The notes under the pieces: model-generated | Told to the model about the DNA's origin: nothing | Seen by the model: the letters and a program-made list of their open reading frames with translations, nothing else | Database searches by the model: none | Assembly: GCF_041435115.1 (NCBI RefSeq) | Contig: NZ_CP108046.1 | Coordinates: forward strand, 4,526,001 to 4,590,000 | DNA length: 64,000 nt | Origin: Streptomyces sp. NBC_00289 | GTDB taxonomy: Bacteria > Actinomycetota > Actinomycetes > Streptomycetales > Streptomycetaceae | Direction: 5' to 3' | Made by a program: the position numbers and the translations under genes | Shown: in pieces, positions 34,498-43,631 of the stretch | How the letters are laid out: every line of letters begins with the position of its first letter | Numbering within the stretch: position 1 is the stretch's first letter

Positions 34498-34749
34498 TCA
34501 GCAGGTGCCGCTCGCCTTGGCGCCCTTGATGCAGTCGCCGACCTTGGTGGCTCCGTCGCTCAGGGCCGTGTTGATGATCGCGGCGACCACGCCGACGATC
34601 GCCACGACGACCGCCGAGATGATGACCCACTCCACCGCGGACGCACCGCGGTCGAGTTCACCGGAGCGAGCCCGCTGCACGCGGCTCTGGAGGAAGGTGA
34701 TCAGGAAGTCCACCCCCGGGACCCCGGTGCTGAAGTTCCGTCGGCTCAT
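34498..34749 (-). CDS. Flp/Fap-type pilin
   Basis: This 83-residue protein has a leader with RGASAVEW: cleavage after Gly places Glu at +5, followed by the hydrophobic VIISAVVVAIVGVVAAII. Mature length is about 50 residues, as expected for Flp pilins, with a Cys pair near the C-terminus (GDCIKGAKASGTC) that could form a disulfide. The ATG follows GAGAGGAC at 8 bases. It would be the major subunit of the pilus made by the TadA-B-C machine. Confidence 0.88.
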   Translation of the reverse strand: MSRRNFSTGVPGVDFLITFLQSRVQRARSGELDRGASAVEWVIISAVVVAIVGVVAAIINTALSDGATKVGDCIKGAKASGTC

Positions 34750-34787
34750 GGTGAGTTGTCCTCTCGAAGAGATAGCTGTCGTCGACA

Positions 34788-35711
34788 TCAGACCTGGAAC
34801 ACGCGCATCGCTGCCGGATAGATCAGGAACACCAGGAAGCCCGCGCACAGCAGCAGCTGGGCGACCAGCATCGACTGGGACTTCTCGCCCGCGCTGCCCT
34901 CGATCTCGGCCAGCTCGCGGTGCCGCATCGTCTCGGCGCGCGAGGCGAGCGACTCGCGCACCTTGGCGCCGTCGTCGGCGACCAGGGCCAGGGACGCGGA
35001 GAGGTCCTTCAACTCCTCCACGCCCAGCTCCTCGCCGAGCGAACCCAGCGCCTGCCACTGGCTGATGCCGGTGATACGGGCGTCGGCGAGCGCGTTGCGG
35101 ATACGGCCCGTCGCCCAGCCGTCGGAGACCTCGGCGGCCGCCATCAGCGCCTCGGGCAGACCCCGGCCACCGGCCAGGCTCATGGACACGAGGTCCAGGT
35201 ACGCGCCGATCACGCGGCGCAGGTCGCGCCGTTTCTCCGCCGCGTCCCGCCGTACCTCCAGGTCCGGCAGGAAGAAGAAGATCGCGCCGAACGCCAGCGC
35301 CAGCCAGACCGGGATGATCGGGCTGCTGCCGACGCCGAGCGTCCAGACGACCGCGAACAGGAGCGGGCCGAAGAACAGGCCGGCCGTGGCCAGCAGGACC
35401 TTCGTCGCCAGGAACTTCTCCCAGCTGCGCTCCAGTACCGCGAGGTCCGCCCGCAGCGAGCGCTGTTCCCAGCCCTGCTGAAGGTAGAACTCGGAGACGC
35501 GCAGACCGACTTGGGCCCGGAACGAGCCGATGCGGCCCTTGTCGGCCGTCGTCCGCGCCGACTCGTACGCCGCTCCGCGCGCCCGCATCGCGTCGATCCG
35601 CGCGACCTGCGAGACCGCGCTCCGCTTCGACGGCATGAGGGCGCGTACGAGGGCGTAGACGCCGAGGCCGAGCACCGCGCCGACGACGATCGGCATGGTC
35701 AGGTCGTTCAC
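34788..35711 (-). CDS. TadC-like pilus assembly membrane protein
   Basis: This 307-residue type II secretion F-domain protein has an N-terminal helix, a central cytoplasmic helical bundle with the family block SMSLAGGRGLPEALMAAAE, and three further helices, ending in an FLVFLIYPAAMRVFQV helix. The GTG start overlaps the tadB stop as GTGA. With TadB it forms the inner membrane platform on which the TadA ATPase acts. Confidence 0.9.
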   Translation of the reverse strand: MNDLTMPIVVGAVLGLGVYALVRALMPSKRSAVSQVARIDAMRARGAAYESARTTADKGRIGSFRAQVGLRVSEFYLQQGWEQRSLRADLAVLERSWEKFLATKVLLATAGLFFGPLLFAVVWTLGVGSSPIIPVWLALAFGAIFFFLPDLEVRRDAAEKRRDLRRVIGAYLDLVSMSLAGGRGLPEALMAAAEVSDGWATGRIRNALADARITGISQWQALGSLGEELGVEELKDLSASLALVADDGAKVRESLASRAETMRHRELAEIEGSAGEKSQSMLVAQLLLCAGFLVFLIYPAAMRVFQV

Positions 35712-36694
35712 CGTCGTACCCCCTCTTCCGGGTGGAGCGGCTGCTGGGGAGACTGCTGCGAGGGCACCGCCGGACGGACGAACTGGACCGCCGACTCGTT
35801 GCGGACGAGGAAGCGTTCGGGTGTCTCGATGGTGGACAGCTTGCGCAGCCACCAGAAGCCGAGCGCGAACAGACCGCACACGCAGGCGAGGACGAGCTGC
35901 CCGACGGCAGTGCCGTACGGCTCGACGAACTCGCGGTTGAAGATGGACAGGCCGAGTACGAACGCGACCGAGACCGCTACGACGATCTGCACCGAACGGC
36001 GCGTCGACGCCCGCTGGGCCATCACGCGCTGCCGCATGTCGACCTCCTCGCGCGCCGACTTGGCCAGGGCGCCCAGGACCTGCCGCAGGCCGGGGCCGCG
36101 CAGCCGGGCGTTGAGGATCAGCGCGGCGACGATGATGTCGGCGGACGCGTCGTTGATCTCGTCGGCGAGATGCTGGAGGGCGTCCGGCAGCGGAGTGCGG
36201 GAACGCAGACGGTCGACGAGCGCGTCCAGGTGGGGGCGCAGGACGGGAGCGGACGCACGGGCCGAGGCCGGGATGGCCTGCTCCAGGCCCACCGCGCCCG
36301 CGATGGTGTCCCGCAGCGACTCCGTCCACGACGCGAGGGCCTCCACCCGCCGCATGGCCGACTTCTCCTCCGCGGCGCCGCCGAAGAGGCGGTCCCAGAA
36401 GAAGACGAGGACTCCGGCCGCGATACCGGCGACCGCCCAGCGGGTGAGCAGAAGCACGACGAGGCCGACGATCGCCGCGAGCGAACCGCGCTGTCCGGCG
36501 AACCGGATCAGCTCGTTCGCGCGCTCGGCGGCCTTCTGCTTCTCGTGCTCGGGCTTGGCCGGCAGGCCGCGTACCGCGACGAGGAACAGGGCGAGTCCGC
36601 CGCCGACGGCGACGCCGGAACCGATCGAGTAGAGAACGGTGGTGGAGAACAGGCCGCCCATGGTGCCGAGCGAGCCGAGTGCGACAGGCGTCAT
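35708..36694 (-). CDS. TadB-like pilus assembly membrane protein
   Basis: This is a type II secretion F-domain protein of about 328 residues. Helices lie at about 15-40 and 70-100, the cytoplasmic F domain carries the block RTPLPDALQHLADE, and two helices follow near the end (VVAVSVAFVLGLSIF, LVLACVCGLFALGFWWL). I chose the ATG at 36694; a GTG two codons upstream overlapping the tadA stop as GTGA is equally possible. Together with TadC it forms the platform complex. Confidence 0.88.
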   Translation of the reverse strand: MTPVALGSLGTMGGLFSTTVLYSIGSGVAVGGGLALFLVAVRGLPAKPEHEKQKAAERANELIRFAGQRGSLAAIVGLVVLLLTRWAVAGIAAGVLVFFWDRLFGGAAEEKSAMRRVEALASWTESLRDTIAGAVGLEQAIPASARASAPVLRPHLDALVDRLRSRTPLPDALQHLADEINDASADIIVAALILNARLRGPGLRQVLGALAKSAREEVDMRQRVMAQRASTRRSVQIVVAVSVAFVLGLSIFNREFVEPYGTAVGQLVLACVCGLFALGFWWLRKLSTIETPERFLVRNESAVQFVRPAVPSQQSPQQPLHPEEGVRR

Positions 36695-36696
36695 GT

Positions 36697-38004
36697 TCAC
36701 CCCCACGTCCCCGTGGGCCGGTAGCCGTGGGCCATCAGGTCCTCCAGGCAGGCTAGGGGCGCGTGCGGGACGATCCGGCCGTCCGGCGCCTCGGCGAAGA
36801 CCTCGCTGGACAGCACCCGGCCGTCGACGCCGTTGACCTCGCGGACGGAGGTCACCATGCGCTGAAGGCGGCCGCCCGTCTGGTAGTTGTTGCGCCGCTG
36901 GATGAAGACGACGAAGTTCACCGCACCCGCGATCAGCATCTGGCTGGCCTCGATGGGCAGCCGCTCGGACGCCTGCAACGCATAGGTGGAGATGCGGTTG
37001 AAGACCTCGCTGGAGCTGTTGGCGTGGATCGTGGACAGCGAGCCGTCGTTGCCCTGGGACATCGCGTTCAGCATGGTCACGATCTCGTCGCCGAGCACCT
37101 CACCGACGATCACGCGGGAGGGGTTCATACGCAGCGAACGGCGCACCAGCTCGGCCATGGCGATCATGCCCTGCCCCTCGGAGTTGGGCAGCCGCTCCTC
37201 GAACGCCACCACGTTGGGGTGGAGGTCGGGGAAGGTGTCCAGGCCGAGTTCGAGGGCACGCTCCACGGTGATCAGACGCTCGTGCGGCGGGATCTCGTTG
37301 GCCAGGGCCCGCAGCAGCGTCGTCTTTCCGGCGTTCGTCGCACCCGCGATCATGATGTTCTTGCGGGCGCGCACCGCGCAGGCCATGAAGTGGGCGACCT
37401 CGGGAGCCAGCGTGCCGTTGCCGACGAGGTCGGAGATGAAGACCTTGCCCATGCGCGCACGACGGATGGACAGCGCGGGGCGTCGTGTGACGTCCATGAC
37501 GGCCGACAGACGCGAACCGTCGGGCAGCCGCAGGTCGAGCTGCGGGTTGGCGGAGTCGAAGGGGCGGGAGGAGAGACCCGAGTACGCGCCGAGCACCTGG
37601 ATCAGCTCGATGAGCTCCTCGTCGGACTCCGCGACGGGGTCGACCTTCTCCTCGCGCCCGTCGGAGTACCCGACGAACACCTGGTCGTAGCCGTTGATGT
37701 CGATGTTCTCGACCTCGGGGTTGTCCAGCAGCGGCTGGAGCCGGCCGACACCGAACAGGGCGGCGTGCACGGCGGCCGCGTACTGCTCCTCGGTCTCGGC
37801 GTCCAGCGGCGTACGCCCGGCGTTGATCTCCGTACGGGCGTAGTCCTCCAGGATCTGGGCTATGACCGCGCGGGCGTACTGCCGTTCGTCCTCGTTGGAC
37901 ATCGGCGTGACGTTGTTGACCTGGTCGAGGCGGCGCTGCTCGGCGATACGGTCGCCGGCCTCCTGCCGGAACCGCTTGACCAACGAATGGTCGACAGCGG
38001 TCAT
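36697..38004 (-). CDS. TadA/CpaF pilus assembly ATPase
   Basis: This 435-residue hexameric secretion ATPase powers pilin assembly. It has the Walker A GATNAGKTTL (221-230), Asp-box region LDTFPDLHPN, Walker B RVIVGEVLGDE (298-308) and the His box region STIHANSS. The N-terminal domain (1-130) is the usual CpaF extension. The ATG overlaps the stop of the TadZ-like gene as ATGA. All catalytic residues look intact, so the machine could work if the broken TadZ-like gene is not essential. Confidence 0.94.
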   Translation of the reverse strand: MTAVDHSLVKRFRQEAGDRIAEQRRLDQVNNVTPMSNEDERQYARAVIAQILEDYARTEINAGRTPLDAETEEQYAAAVHAALFGVGRLQPLLDNPEVENIDINGYDQVFVGYSDGREEKVDPVAESDEELIELIQVLGAYSGLSSRPFDSANPQLDLRLPDGSRLSAVMDVTRRPALSIRRARMGKVFISDLVGNGTLAPEVAHFMACAVRARKNIMIAGATNAGKTTLLRALANEIPPHERLITVERALELGLDTFPDLHPNVVAFEERLPNSEGQGMIAMAELVRRSLRMNPSRVIVGEVLGDEIVTMLNAMSQGNDGSLSTIHANSSSEVFNRISTYALQASERLPIEASQMLIAGAVNFVVFIQRRNNYQTGGRLQRMVTSVREVNGVDGRVLSSEVFAEAPDGRIVPHAPLACLEDLMAHGYRPTGTWG

Positions 38005-38847
38005 CGGGCAGCCCCTGCGTGACCCTGCTGCGGCTGCGTCGGTACGGCCCAGGCGGCGCCGTACTGCTGGTAGAGGTCCGCGGTGACCTTGCGGGCCGAG
38101 CGGATCAGCAGCGACTTGTCGAGGCGCCCGCGCTTGCGGCCGGCCAACTGGTCGGCGCCCGACGGGTCGTCGGCGATCGTGCCGACCACACGGGCACCGG
38201 TCTGGGCGTGCACGAGCATGTCGTTGACCTGGCCGGCCAGCTTGGCGGAGTTGCCCGGGTCGGCGACCAGGACCACACCGATCAGCGGGGTGGCGAGGCT
38301 CGCGGCACCGCGCGGACCACCGTGCAGCTTGGTGGACAGGGCGGCGGCACGGTCCCGGACCCGGGCGATGGCCTCGGGCTCGGTGCGCGAGACGAGCAAC
38401 ACCAGCGCCGCGTGCGGGAACAGCTCGACCGCCGGGGTGTCCCCGCTGATACGACCGCAGTCGGCGATGACGTCGGCGGGCGCGTTCGGGGAGTCGGCGA
38501 GGGAGGCGAAGGCGTGCCCGAGCGTCGGCCACAGCCCGGCGAGCCCGGCGGCCTGTTCGGCGCTCCCGAGTCCGACCAGGACCTCGAGCCCGCCGCTCAA
38601 CGGCTGGACGTGGTCCCAGAGTTGGTCGGGCACGAGGCCGCGGCGCAGCGGTGGCCGCTATGGACAGCATGCCGGTGTTCGGGTTGAGCGGACCGCCGTG
38701 CGCGGCGGCACTGCGGTAGACCAGGTCACCGCCCGCCGGGTCGGTCTCGGCGAGCAGGACGCGCCGTGGCCAGACCGCCGCGAGAGCGACGGCCGCGGTG
38801 GTGACGCCGGGGGAACCCTTGTCGGCGGCGAGAGCGATGAGCGCCAT
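38001..38847 (-). pseudogene. TadZ/CpaE-like P-loop protein, broken by a one-base frameshift
   Basis: The N-terminal 67 residues (ALAADKGSPGVTTAAV, LLAETDPAGGDLVYRS) read in one frame from the ATG at 38847. The rest (PDQLWDHVQPLSGGLEVLVG onward) reads in another frame down to the TGA at 38001-38003. Removing the single A at about 38647 (plus strand) restores a continuous reading with TARRGLVPDQLWDH at the join. TadZ/CpaE proteins are ParA/MinD-like and place the Tad machine in the cell. The P-loop here (KGSPGVTT) already lacks the usual Lys. It is either a true pseudogene or a sequence error. Confidence 0.85.
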
Positions 38848-38862
38848 GGGTGCTGCCGCCTT

Positions 38863-39591
38863 CTACTTGCCGGAGACGTGCACGACGGCGACCGCGCCGG
38901 CGGCGGCGGCCTTGGCCACGGCGGCGGCGTCGGACTGGTCGACGAGCAGCGTCAGCGCGAGGTTGCCCGTACTGACGGTCGCGTCGCTCTTCTCGGCCTT
39001 GGTGTCGACCTTGGCGTTCTCGACGAGCAGACCGCCCGACGACGTGGAGGTCGAGGTGGAGCTGTCCGAGTCGGAGGAACCGGAGGAACCCGAGCCGCTG
39101 GTGTCGACGTTGTAGACGGCCACGGTGTCACCGGCCTTGATGTCCGACGGGTACTGCCCCTCCTTGAGGGCGACACCGACGGCGGCCTTGCCCGCGGGGA
39201 GGCTCTCGCCCTCGGCGAACATCTGCCCCATGACGACCGTGTCCGCGTAGATCGTCGACTTGGCCTTGAGGGTCTTGAGCGTGTCCAGCTTCGACCACTC
39301 GACGTAGTTGATGCTGTCGTCGGCGGCGACCATCACGGAGGTCACGTCACTGTCCTTGACGGGCTCTCCGGCCGGGATGTCCTCGGTCACCTTGATGACC
39401 TCGATCCGGTCCCCCGCCTGCAGCACGAGCATCGTCGCCCCGAGCGCGCCCACCAGGATCAGCAGCACCGCGAGGGCTGCCAGCGCCGGTTTGCGCTCGC
39501 GAGGCGGAGTGGGAAGCCGGTCACCGACCGACGAATGAGCCGGAGCGGCGGAACGACCGGCGCCCGCCCCCGTACGCTCTTGGATCTTCAC
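38863..39591 (-). CDS. CpaB/RcpC-like SAF-domain protein
   Basis: This 242-residue protein has a cytoplasmic N-terminus, a single membrane helix (LAVLLILVGALGATMLVLQA, about 40-60) and an SAF domain (IEVIKVTEDIPAGEPVKDSDV, then GVALKEGQYPSDIKAGDTVAVYNV). A Ser/Thr/Gly-rich loop at about 165-190 is inserted before the last strands. CpaB is a periplasmic or wall-side component of Tad machines. The GTG start follows GGGGAG, and it is the first gene of the leftward tad operon. Upstream lies a hairpin with a T-rich end at 39620-39649. Confidence 0.85.
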   Translation of the reverse strand: MKIQERTGAGAGRSAAPAHSSVGDRLPTPPRERKPALAALAVLLILVGALGATMLVLQAGDRIEVIKVTEDIPAGEPVKDSDVTSVMVAADDSINYVEWSKLDTLKTLKAKSTIYADTVVMGQMFAEGESLPAGKAAVGVALKEGQYPSDIKAGDTVAVYNVDTSGSGSSGSSDSDSSTSTSTSSGGLLVENAKVDTKAEKSDATVSTGNLALTLLVDQSDAAAVAKAAAAGAVAVVHVSGK

Positions 39592-40047
39592 GCAACCGCT
39601 CCCCGTACACCCAAGAAAATGTCTGCCAAATTCTCTGCAAATGCAGACACTTCACCCCCGAACACCCCTGTGGGGCGTGCTGGACTTACCGCCCGACCTG
39701 GCCAAATAGCCAGCGCTGGGGTGAGTGTCAAGCCATGGCACCGTATCAGCCGCACATAAGCCCCTCAAGGCGCGTCCACGGTCTCACCGCACACCCGGTC
39801 CACCGTTACTCATCTGCAACTGATCGGGCTTGCAACCCCGTTGACTACAGCGCCGAGGTGGCCGGTTCGCTGTGCGAGAGCGAATCGGCCATCGGTCCGA
39901 CATCACGCCGCCGCCGGGTCCGCCGTCACGCGTCGGCCATCATGCCTGCACGAATCGCTCACGAAGCCCCGAATCCGCCGTGCCATGATCTCTGCTCGCA
40001 GCAAGCGCGGCGGTCGTTGCGGTCTACGGGGAAACGGGGTTACGGCA
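39592..40047. other. Divergent region between the tad operon and the 40-kb membrane protein gene
   Basis: About 456 bases. The left part holds an inverted repeat with a 5' leader position relative to cpaB. The middle is AT-richer than average (39600-39650). Frames extending from 39735 or 39841 into the next gene lack coding character. No clear -35/-10 pair is seen. Confidence 0.5.
39620..39649 (-). promoter_or_regulatory. Inverted repeat in the leader of the tad operon, possible attenuator or operator
   Basis: TGTCTGC (39620-39626) and GCAGACA (39643-39649) form a perfect 7-bp inverted repeat around a 16-base AT-rich loop. On the minus strand it is followed by TTTTCTT and lies about 29 bases upstream of the cpaB start, so it could fold as a short terminator-like hairpin in the leader, or bind a dimeric regulator. 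AT-rich loops of this size are unusual in this genome. Confidence 0.45.
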
Positions 40048-40988
40048 GTGACGGGGAATCGGGTGGGACCGCTTCCGGTGAGCGGGGCGACGCTGGCGTC
40101 GGACGAACGGGTGCTGGAGGCAGCCCTCGCGATCGGCGCGCGAACCGGCGTCGACTACACGGACGACGCGGCCGTGACCGCGCTGCTCGGTGAACGCCGG
40201 CGCGCGATGGACGCGACGCAGCGCGGCCCGCTCGTGTGGCTCGGCGGACTGGCCCTGACGGTCGGCGCGATCTGGCCGTTCCTGGCCCCTTCCCTGCCCG
40301 CGCTCGCCGGAAGGCCGGTGCTGGCGTACGGCCCCGCGGGACCGCTCCTGATCCTGGCCGCGACCGCGCTCACCTACGTCCGCACCCGCTGGAGGCGTGA
40401 GCTCGATCACCCCGCCCTGGCCGGCTACCGCGAAGTCCTGGGCGTGGCCCGCGCCCACGGCCTGCCGCCGACGCACATACCGGCATGGCTGGAGGGACGG
40501 TCGTCGAGCGGCAGCGGAAAGGGCGCGGCACCGATTCCGTCGTATCCGAGCGTGGAGCCGCTGGCCGGGCGGAGCCCGTCGGACGTGACGGCACGGGAGC
40601 GGACCGCACCCGCCGATCCGGCGGCGGATCCGGTGGCCGCCTCGGTAGCCGAACCGGTTGCCGTGCCGGCCAAGCCGGCGGCGGTCGCCGAGTACGAGCG
40701 GATCGCCGACGCGGGAGGCTGGCACAACGAGGGCGGCTGTCTCCTGGTGTTCGCGGGTGCGGGCGGGCCCTCTGGGCCTCGACGGAAGGAATGCCGATCG
40801 GTTACGCCGCGCTCGCCCTCATCCCCCTGGCGATCGTCGTCTGGGTCGCGGGCAGCCGCCAGGGCGACGAGAAGCAACAGCTGCGGGCCGAGGCGTTGGC
40901 CTACGTCAGGGCAGTGGCGGCGGCGCAGGCGGCTGGGGCGCAGGTGCCTGAACTGTCGTCGGCCCTCCGCGGGTTGATGGACGAATAG
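40048..40988 (+). pseudogene. Membrane protein with two copies of a TM-hairpin plus AYR-helix module, frame broken near 40765
   Basis: Starting at GTG 40048, the first 240 codons encode a cytoplasmic N-terminus, a TM pair (WLGGLALTVGAIWPFLAPSLP and GPLLILAATALTYV) and a helix with AGYREVLGVARAHGLPPTHIP, then a Ala/Pro/Val linker. The natural continuation (WASTEGMPIGYAALALIPLAIVVWV, then LAYVRAVAAAQAAGAQVPELS) is in a different frame from about 40773 to 40988. Insertion of one base near 40765 would join them. In the original frame the tail becomes Arg/Ser-rich and non-coding in character. Alternatively the 3' part is a separate small gene starting at ATG 40791. Related to the protein at 44865-45443. 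Confidence 0.7.
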
Positions 40989-40990
40989 CC

Positions 40991-41042
40991 TGCCCACAGT
41001 TGGTGATCGTGGCTCAGCTGGGCCACCGCGGGACTGTGGGCA
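40991..41042. terminator. Bidirectional terminator between convergent genes
   Basis: TGCCCACAGT (40991-41000) and ACTGTGGGCA (41033-41042) pair perfectly over 10 bp. Inside, GTGGC (41009-41013) and GCCAC (41022-41026) form a second stem. It lies between the ends of two convergent genes, which fits termination in both directions. Confidence 0.75.
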
Positions 41043-41093
41043 CGCGGACGGACCTCCCGCCGGAGGCGAAGAGGCCGCCCTCGCTTGCGCCGT

Positions 41094-42131
41094 CTAACGA
41101 TTGACGGACTGGATCTCCTTGACCGCCACGTCCTGTTCGAACGTCGACAGCCCGTCCGGCAGCGCCGGCTGCCGCGCGGGTCCGTCCGGGTCGGCCGAAT
41201 CGGTCCAGGTGACCTTCCAGGTGATCGACGCCTTGAAGGGGAAGGTGTCGGTGCCGGACGAACGGCGGTAGGTGACGTTGCAGCCCGCGTCCTTGCTGTC
41301 GACCGTGTAGCCGCCGTCCCCCTTGACCAGGTCGTACGTGCACGACTGCGGGTCGGCGTCGGCGGTGCCGGCGTCCACCTTGAGCGCCACGGGGGTCGCG
41401 ACCGTGGTCGCGGCCATCTGGACGCCCTTGTAGTTGATGTCGGCGGTCGTCCACACGCGATCGAAGTCGCCCGCGAACTTCACCCGGGTACCGAGGTTCA
41501 CGATGAGCCGGTCGGCGTCCGGGCTCAGCACCACGGGCGGGGTGGGCAACTTCGTGGAGTTGTAGGCCAGTTCGGAGAGGATCTCCGGCGTCAGCTTGTT
41601 CGGGTCCGGCTGCGGGTCGGCCGGCGGGACCCAGATCTCCCAGTTGTCCGTGGTGACGGGGCACGCGGTGGTGTAGTCGTCGTTGCGGAACTTCACCTGC
41701 CACCACAGGCCGTCGTCGCCCTTGTGGTACTTCTCCTTGTCCCGCTTCTCGGCGTAGCTCGCCGCGGGCTCCTGCGCACCGCCGTACGCGTCCTTGATGA
41801 ACTCCTCGTACTCGTCCGCCGAGTACATCGGCTCGTACCAGCAGACCGGGGGCTTCCAGTTGGCGTTGGAGGAAGTGGCGGTGGTGCTGGAACCACCGCC
41901 GCCGGCCTTGCTCTGATGGATCTGGATGTGGGCACCGATGGTGCCGTTGCCGGAGTTGGCGCCGGAATCGGGCGTCTGGCCGGTATTTCCGGTGCCGCCA
42001 TCGCCCCGGGTGTCGTCCGCGTGCGCGGGGAAGCAGGTCCCCAGCGCCAGGACGAGGCCCACGGCCGCGACCGTCCCCAGAACCGGACGTGCACTCTTCT
42101 TCCCTGTGCCTGGTCCTATCCCTGCACGCAC
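41094..42131 (-). CDS. Secreted protein of unknown function
   Basis: This 345-residue protein has a signal peptide (VLGTVAAVGLVLALGTCFPAHA, cleavage near 38) and a Gly/Ser-rich linker. A globular domain follows with four cysteines (PVCWYEP, TTACPV, QSCTYD, AGCNVTY) likely forming two disulfides, and strands with WKVTWTDSADPDG. The GTG start lies within the end of the lipoprotein gene, overlapping by 16 bases, so the two are coupled. I do not recognise the family. Its place in the type VII-like locus suggests a wall-side component. Confidence 0.75.
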   Translation of the reverse strand: MRAGIGPGTGKKSARPVLGTVAAVGLVLALGTCFPAHADDTRGDGGTGNTGQTPDSGANSGNGTIGAHIQIHQSKAGGGGSSTTATSSNANWKPPVCWYEPMYSADEYEEFIKDAYGGAQEPAASYAEKRDKEKYHKGDDGLWWQVKFRNDDYTTACPVTTDNWEIWVPPADPQPDPNKLTPEILSELAYNSTKLPTPPVVLSPDADRLIVNLGTRVKFAGDFDRVWTTADINYKGVQMAATTVATPVALKVDAGTADADPQSCTYDLVKGDGGYTVDSKDAGCNVTYRRSSGTDTFPFKASITWKVTWTDSADPDGPARQPALPDGLSTFEQDVAVKEIQSVNR

Positions 42132-42778
42132 GAAGCGTCCCCCTTCTTCCAGCTCTGCTGCGTCACTTGCCAGTCTCCGGCGGCGTCCTTCGCCACCTGG
42201 ACCGTGTACAGGACATAGCTCTTGTCGCTCGCCTTGGTGCGAAGCACCTTCTTGGTCTTGATCTCCTTGCTGTACGCCTTGCTCTGGTCCTCGCAGTAAG
42301 TGGCGGCGGCCGTCTTACCGTTCGCGACGTCCGTGACCTTGAAGTCGTAGTACCGGTACTCGCCGGTGAGGGTCAGCCCGTCCTTCTTGAAGTCAGCGAC
42401 CTGCTTGACCCAGTAGGTGAGGGCGTCCCCCGCGAAGTAGCGATTCAGTTGGGCGGACTGGCTCTGCCCTTGCGCGAATGCCTCGATGTTGGCCTGGGCG
42501 GAGTACGCCGCGTCCCGGAGGATCGCGTCCTTGACCGAGTCTCCGGCAGCATCCCGCTGGATGTCGATCTTCAGGTCCGACGGGAGCTCGAAGACCGGCG
42601 CGTCCTTCTCGGCCGACGCGGAAGCGGACGGCGATGAGGAACCCGTCTCCGCGGCCTCGGCCCCCGCGATCTTGTCGCTCCCCGAACCGTCGCCCGAATC
42701 GCTGCTGCAACCGGTCACGGAGAAGGCGACGGCAGCAAGCAGTCCGGCCGCGGCCGTCCTCTGTCGCGTGGTCAGCAT
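42116..42778 (-). CDS. Lipoprotein of unknown function
   Basis: This 220-residue protein has a lipoprotein signal peptide with lipobox VTGC (Cys near residue 23), a Ser/Gly-rich linker and a domain of about 160 residues beginning FELPSDLKIDIQ and ending DWQVTQQSWKKGDASC. The end recalls conjugation or secretion lipoproteins of the NTF2-like type (strands with YRYYDFKVTDV and YVLYTVQVAKD), but this is only a hint. The ATG follows GAGGAC. Together with the coupled secreted protein downstream it may form an outer part of the secretion locus. Confidence 0.75.
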   Translation of the reverse strand: MLTTRQRTAAAGLLAAVAFSVTGCSSDSGDGSGSDKIAGAEAAETGSSSPSASASAEKDAPVFELPSDLKIDIQRDAAGDSVKDAILRDAAYSAQANIEAFAQGQSQSAQLNRYFAGDALTYWVKQVADFKKDGLTLTGEYRYYDFKVTDVANGKTAAATYCEDQSKAYSKEIKTKKVLRTKASDKSYVLYTVQVAKDAAGDWQVTQQSWKKGDASCVQG

Positions 42779-43319
42779 GAAGCTTGTCCTCAGGGATAGA
42801 CGATCGGCGTTCGATCGGATGATCCCACGGGAGGTACCTGCGCGGCCAAGCGCCGCAAGGGACTGGTGCGACACTGTGAACTTCGTGAAGACGCCTTCAC
42901 AGACGGGGGCTTCGTCACAGCGGGGTTCGGAGCAGGGCTTCCGCAGGCCTGTTGACGATGTCCGAACCGTTTCTGGGAACGAGCCACCCCCGGGCAACGC
43001 CGCCGCGCCTCACCCGCATCGGGCCGAACTCTCCACGGGGACCTGCAAGGCACGAGCCTGCCGGGCACGACGCGAGCACAGGAACGCGACCGATTTACCA
43101 TCATAAATTCACAGTTACCCGCACGTGTGATCCAGTCCGGCCTGGCGAAACCACCGGTCACACCGCTACCTTCGGTGGTCTTGACTAGTCCTTTGTCTCA
43201 CGGGGAGTCGACTGTGCAGCGCCGACCGGGTGCCCCACGCGGGGCGGACCCGTCTCCCTCACGCCCGTCGAGCCCCGTGTCCCGCCATGTCATGCACAGC
43301 ATTCCCACGGGGGTAAGCC
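42779..43319. other. Divergent region between the lipoprotein operon and the WXG-like/LXG-like operon
   Basis: About 540 bases without a convincing gene. An AT-rich segment near 43085-43115 fits a promoter. ACCACCG (43150-43156) and CGGTGGT (43173-43179) form a 7-bp inverted repeat with a 16-base spacer, followed by a TTGACT hexamer at 43181-43186. The region presumably controls both flanking operons. Confidence 0.5.
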
Positions 43320-43631
43320 ATGGGTGACAGGACACGAGCGGATCTCGGCGTCATCCGAGACTGCTCCGACTCCTTGTTCCGCATTCACCGCGAGTTCAAA
43401 GAGCACGGAAATCCCGCTGACGGTTATCACGACGACCTGGGCAGCGACAAACTCCGCGACGTCTTCGACGAATTCTCCGACACCTGGAAGAAGACCCGCA
43501 AGAAACTCATGGAGGACATAGAGAACCTGGCCAAGTACACCAAGACCGCCGCCGACACCTACGACGAGGTCGATCACAAGCTGGCCGAGGCCCTCCGGGA
43601 CGCCAAGAAGAACGGGAAGGGCAAGAAGTGA
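43320..43631 (+). CDS. WXG100-like / LXG-partner helical protein
   Basis: This 103-residue charged helical hairpin protein has an FSDTWKKTRKK turn (Trp near residue 56) and a Lys-rich end. Layout and size match WXG100-like proteins and the small helical partners of LXG effectors. The ATG follows GGGGGTAAGCC. Its stop overlaps the GTG of the next gene as GTGA, so the two are made together, as expected for an effector and its partner. It resembles the protein at 32717-33061. Confidence 0.78.
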   Translation: MGDRTRADLGVIRDCSDSLFRIHREFKEHGNPADGYHDDLGSDKLRDVFDEFSDTWKKTRKKLMEDIENLAKYTKTAADTYDEVDHKLAEALRDAKKNGKGKK

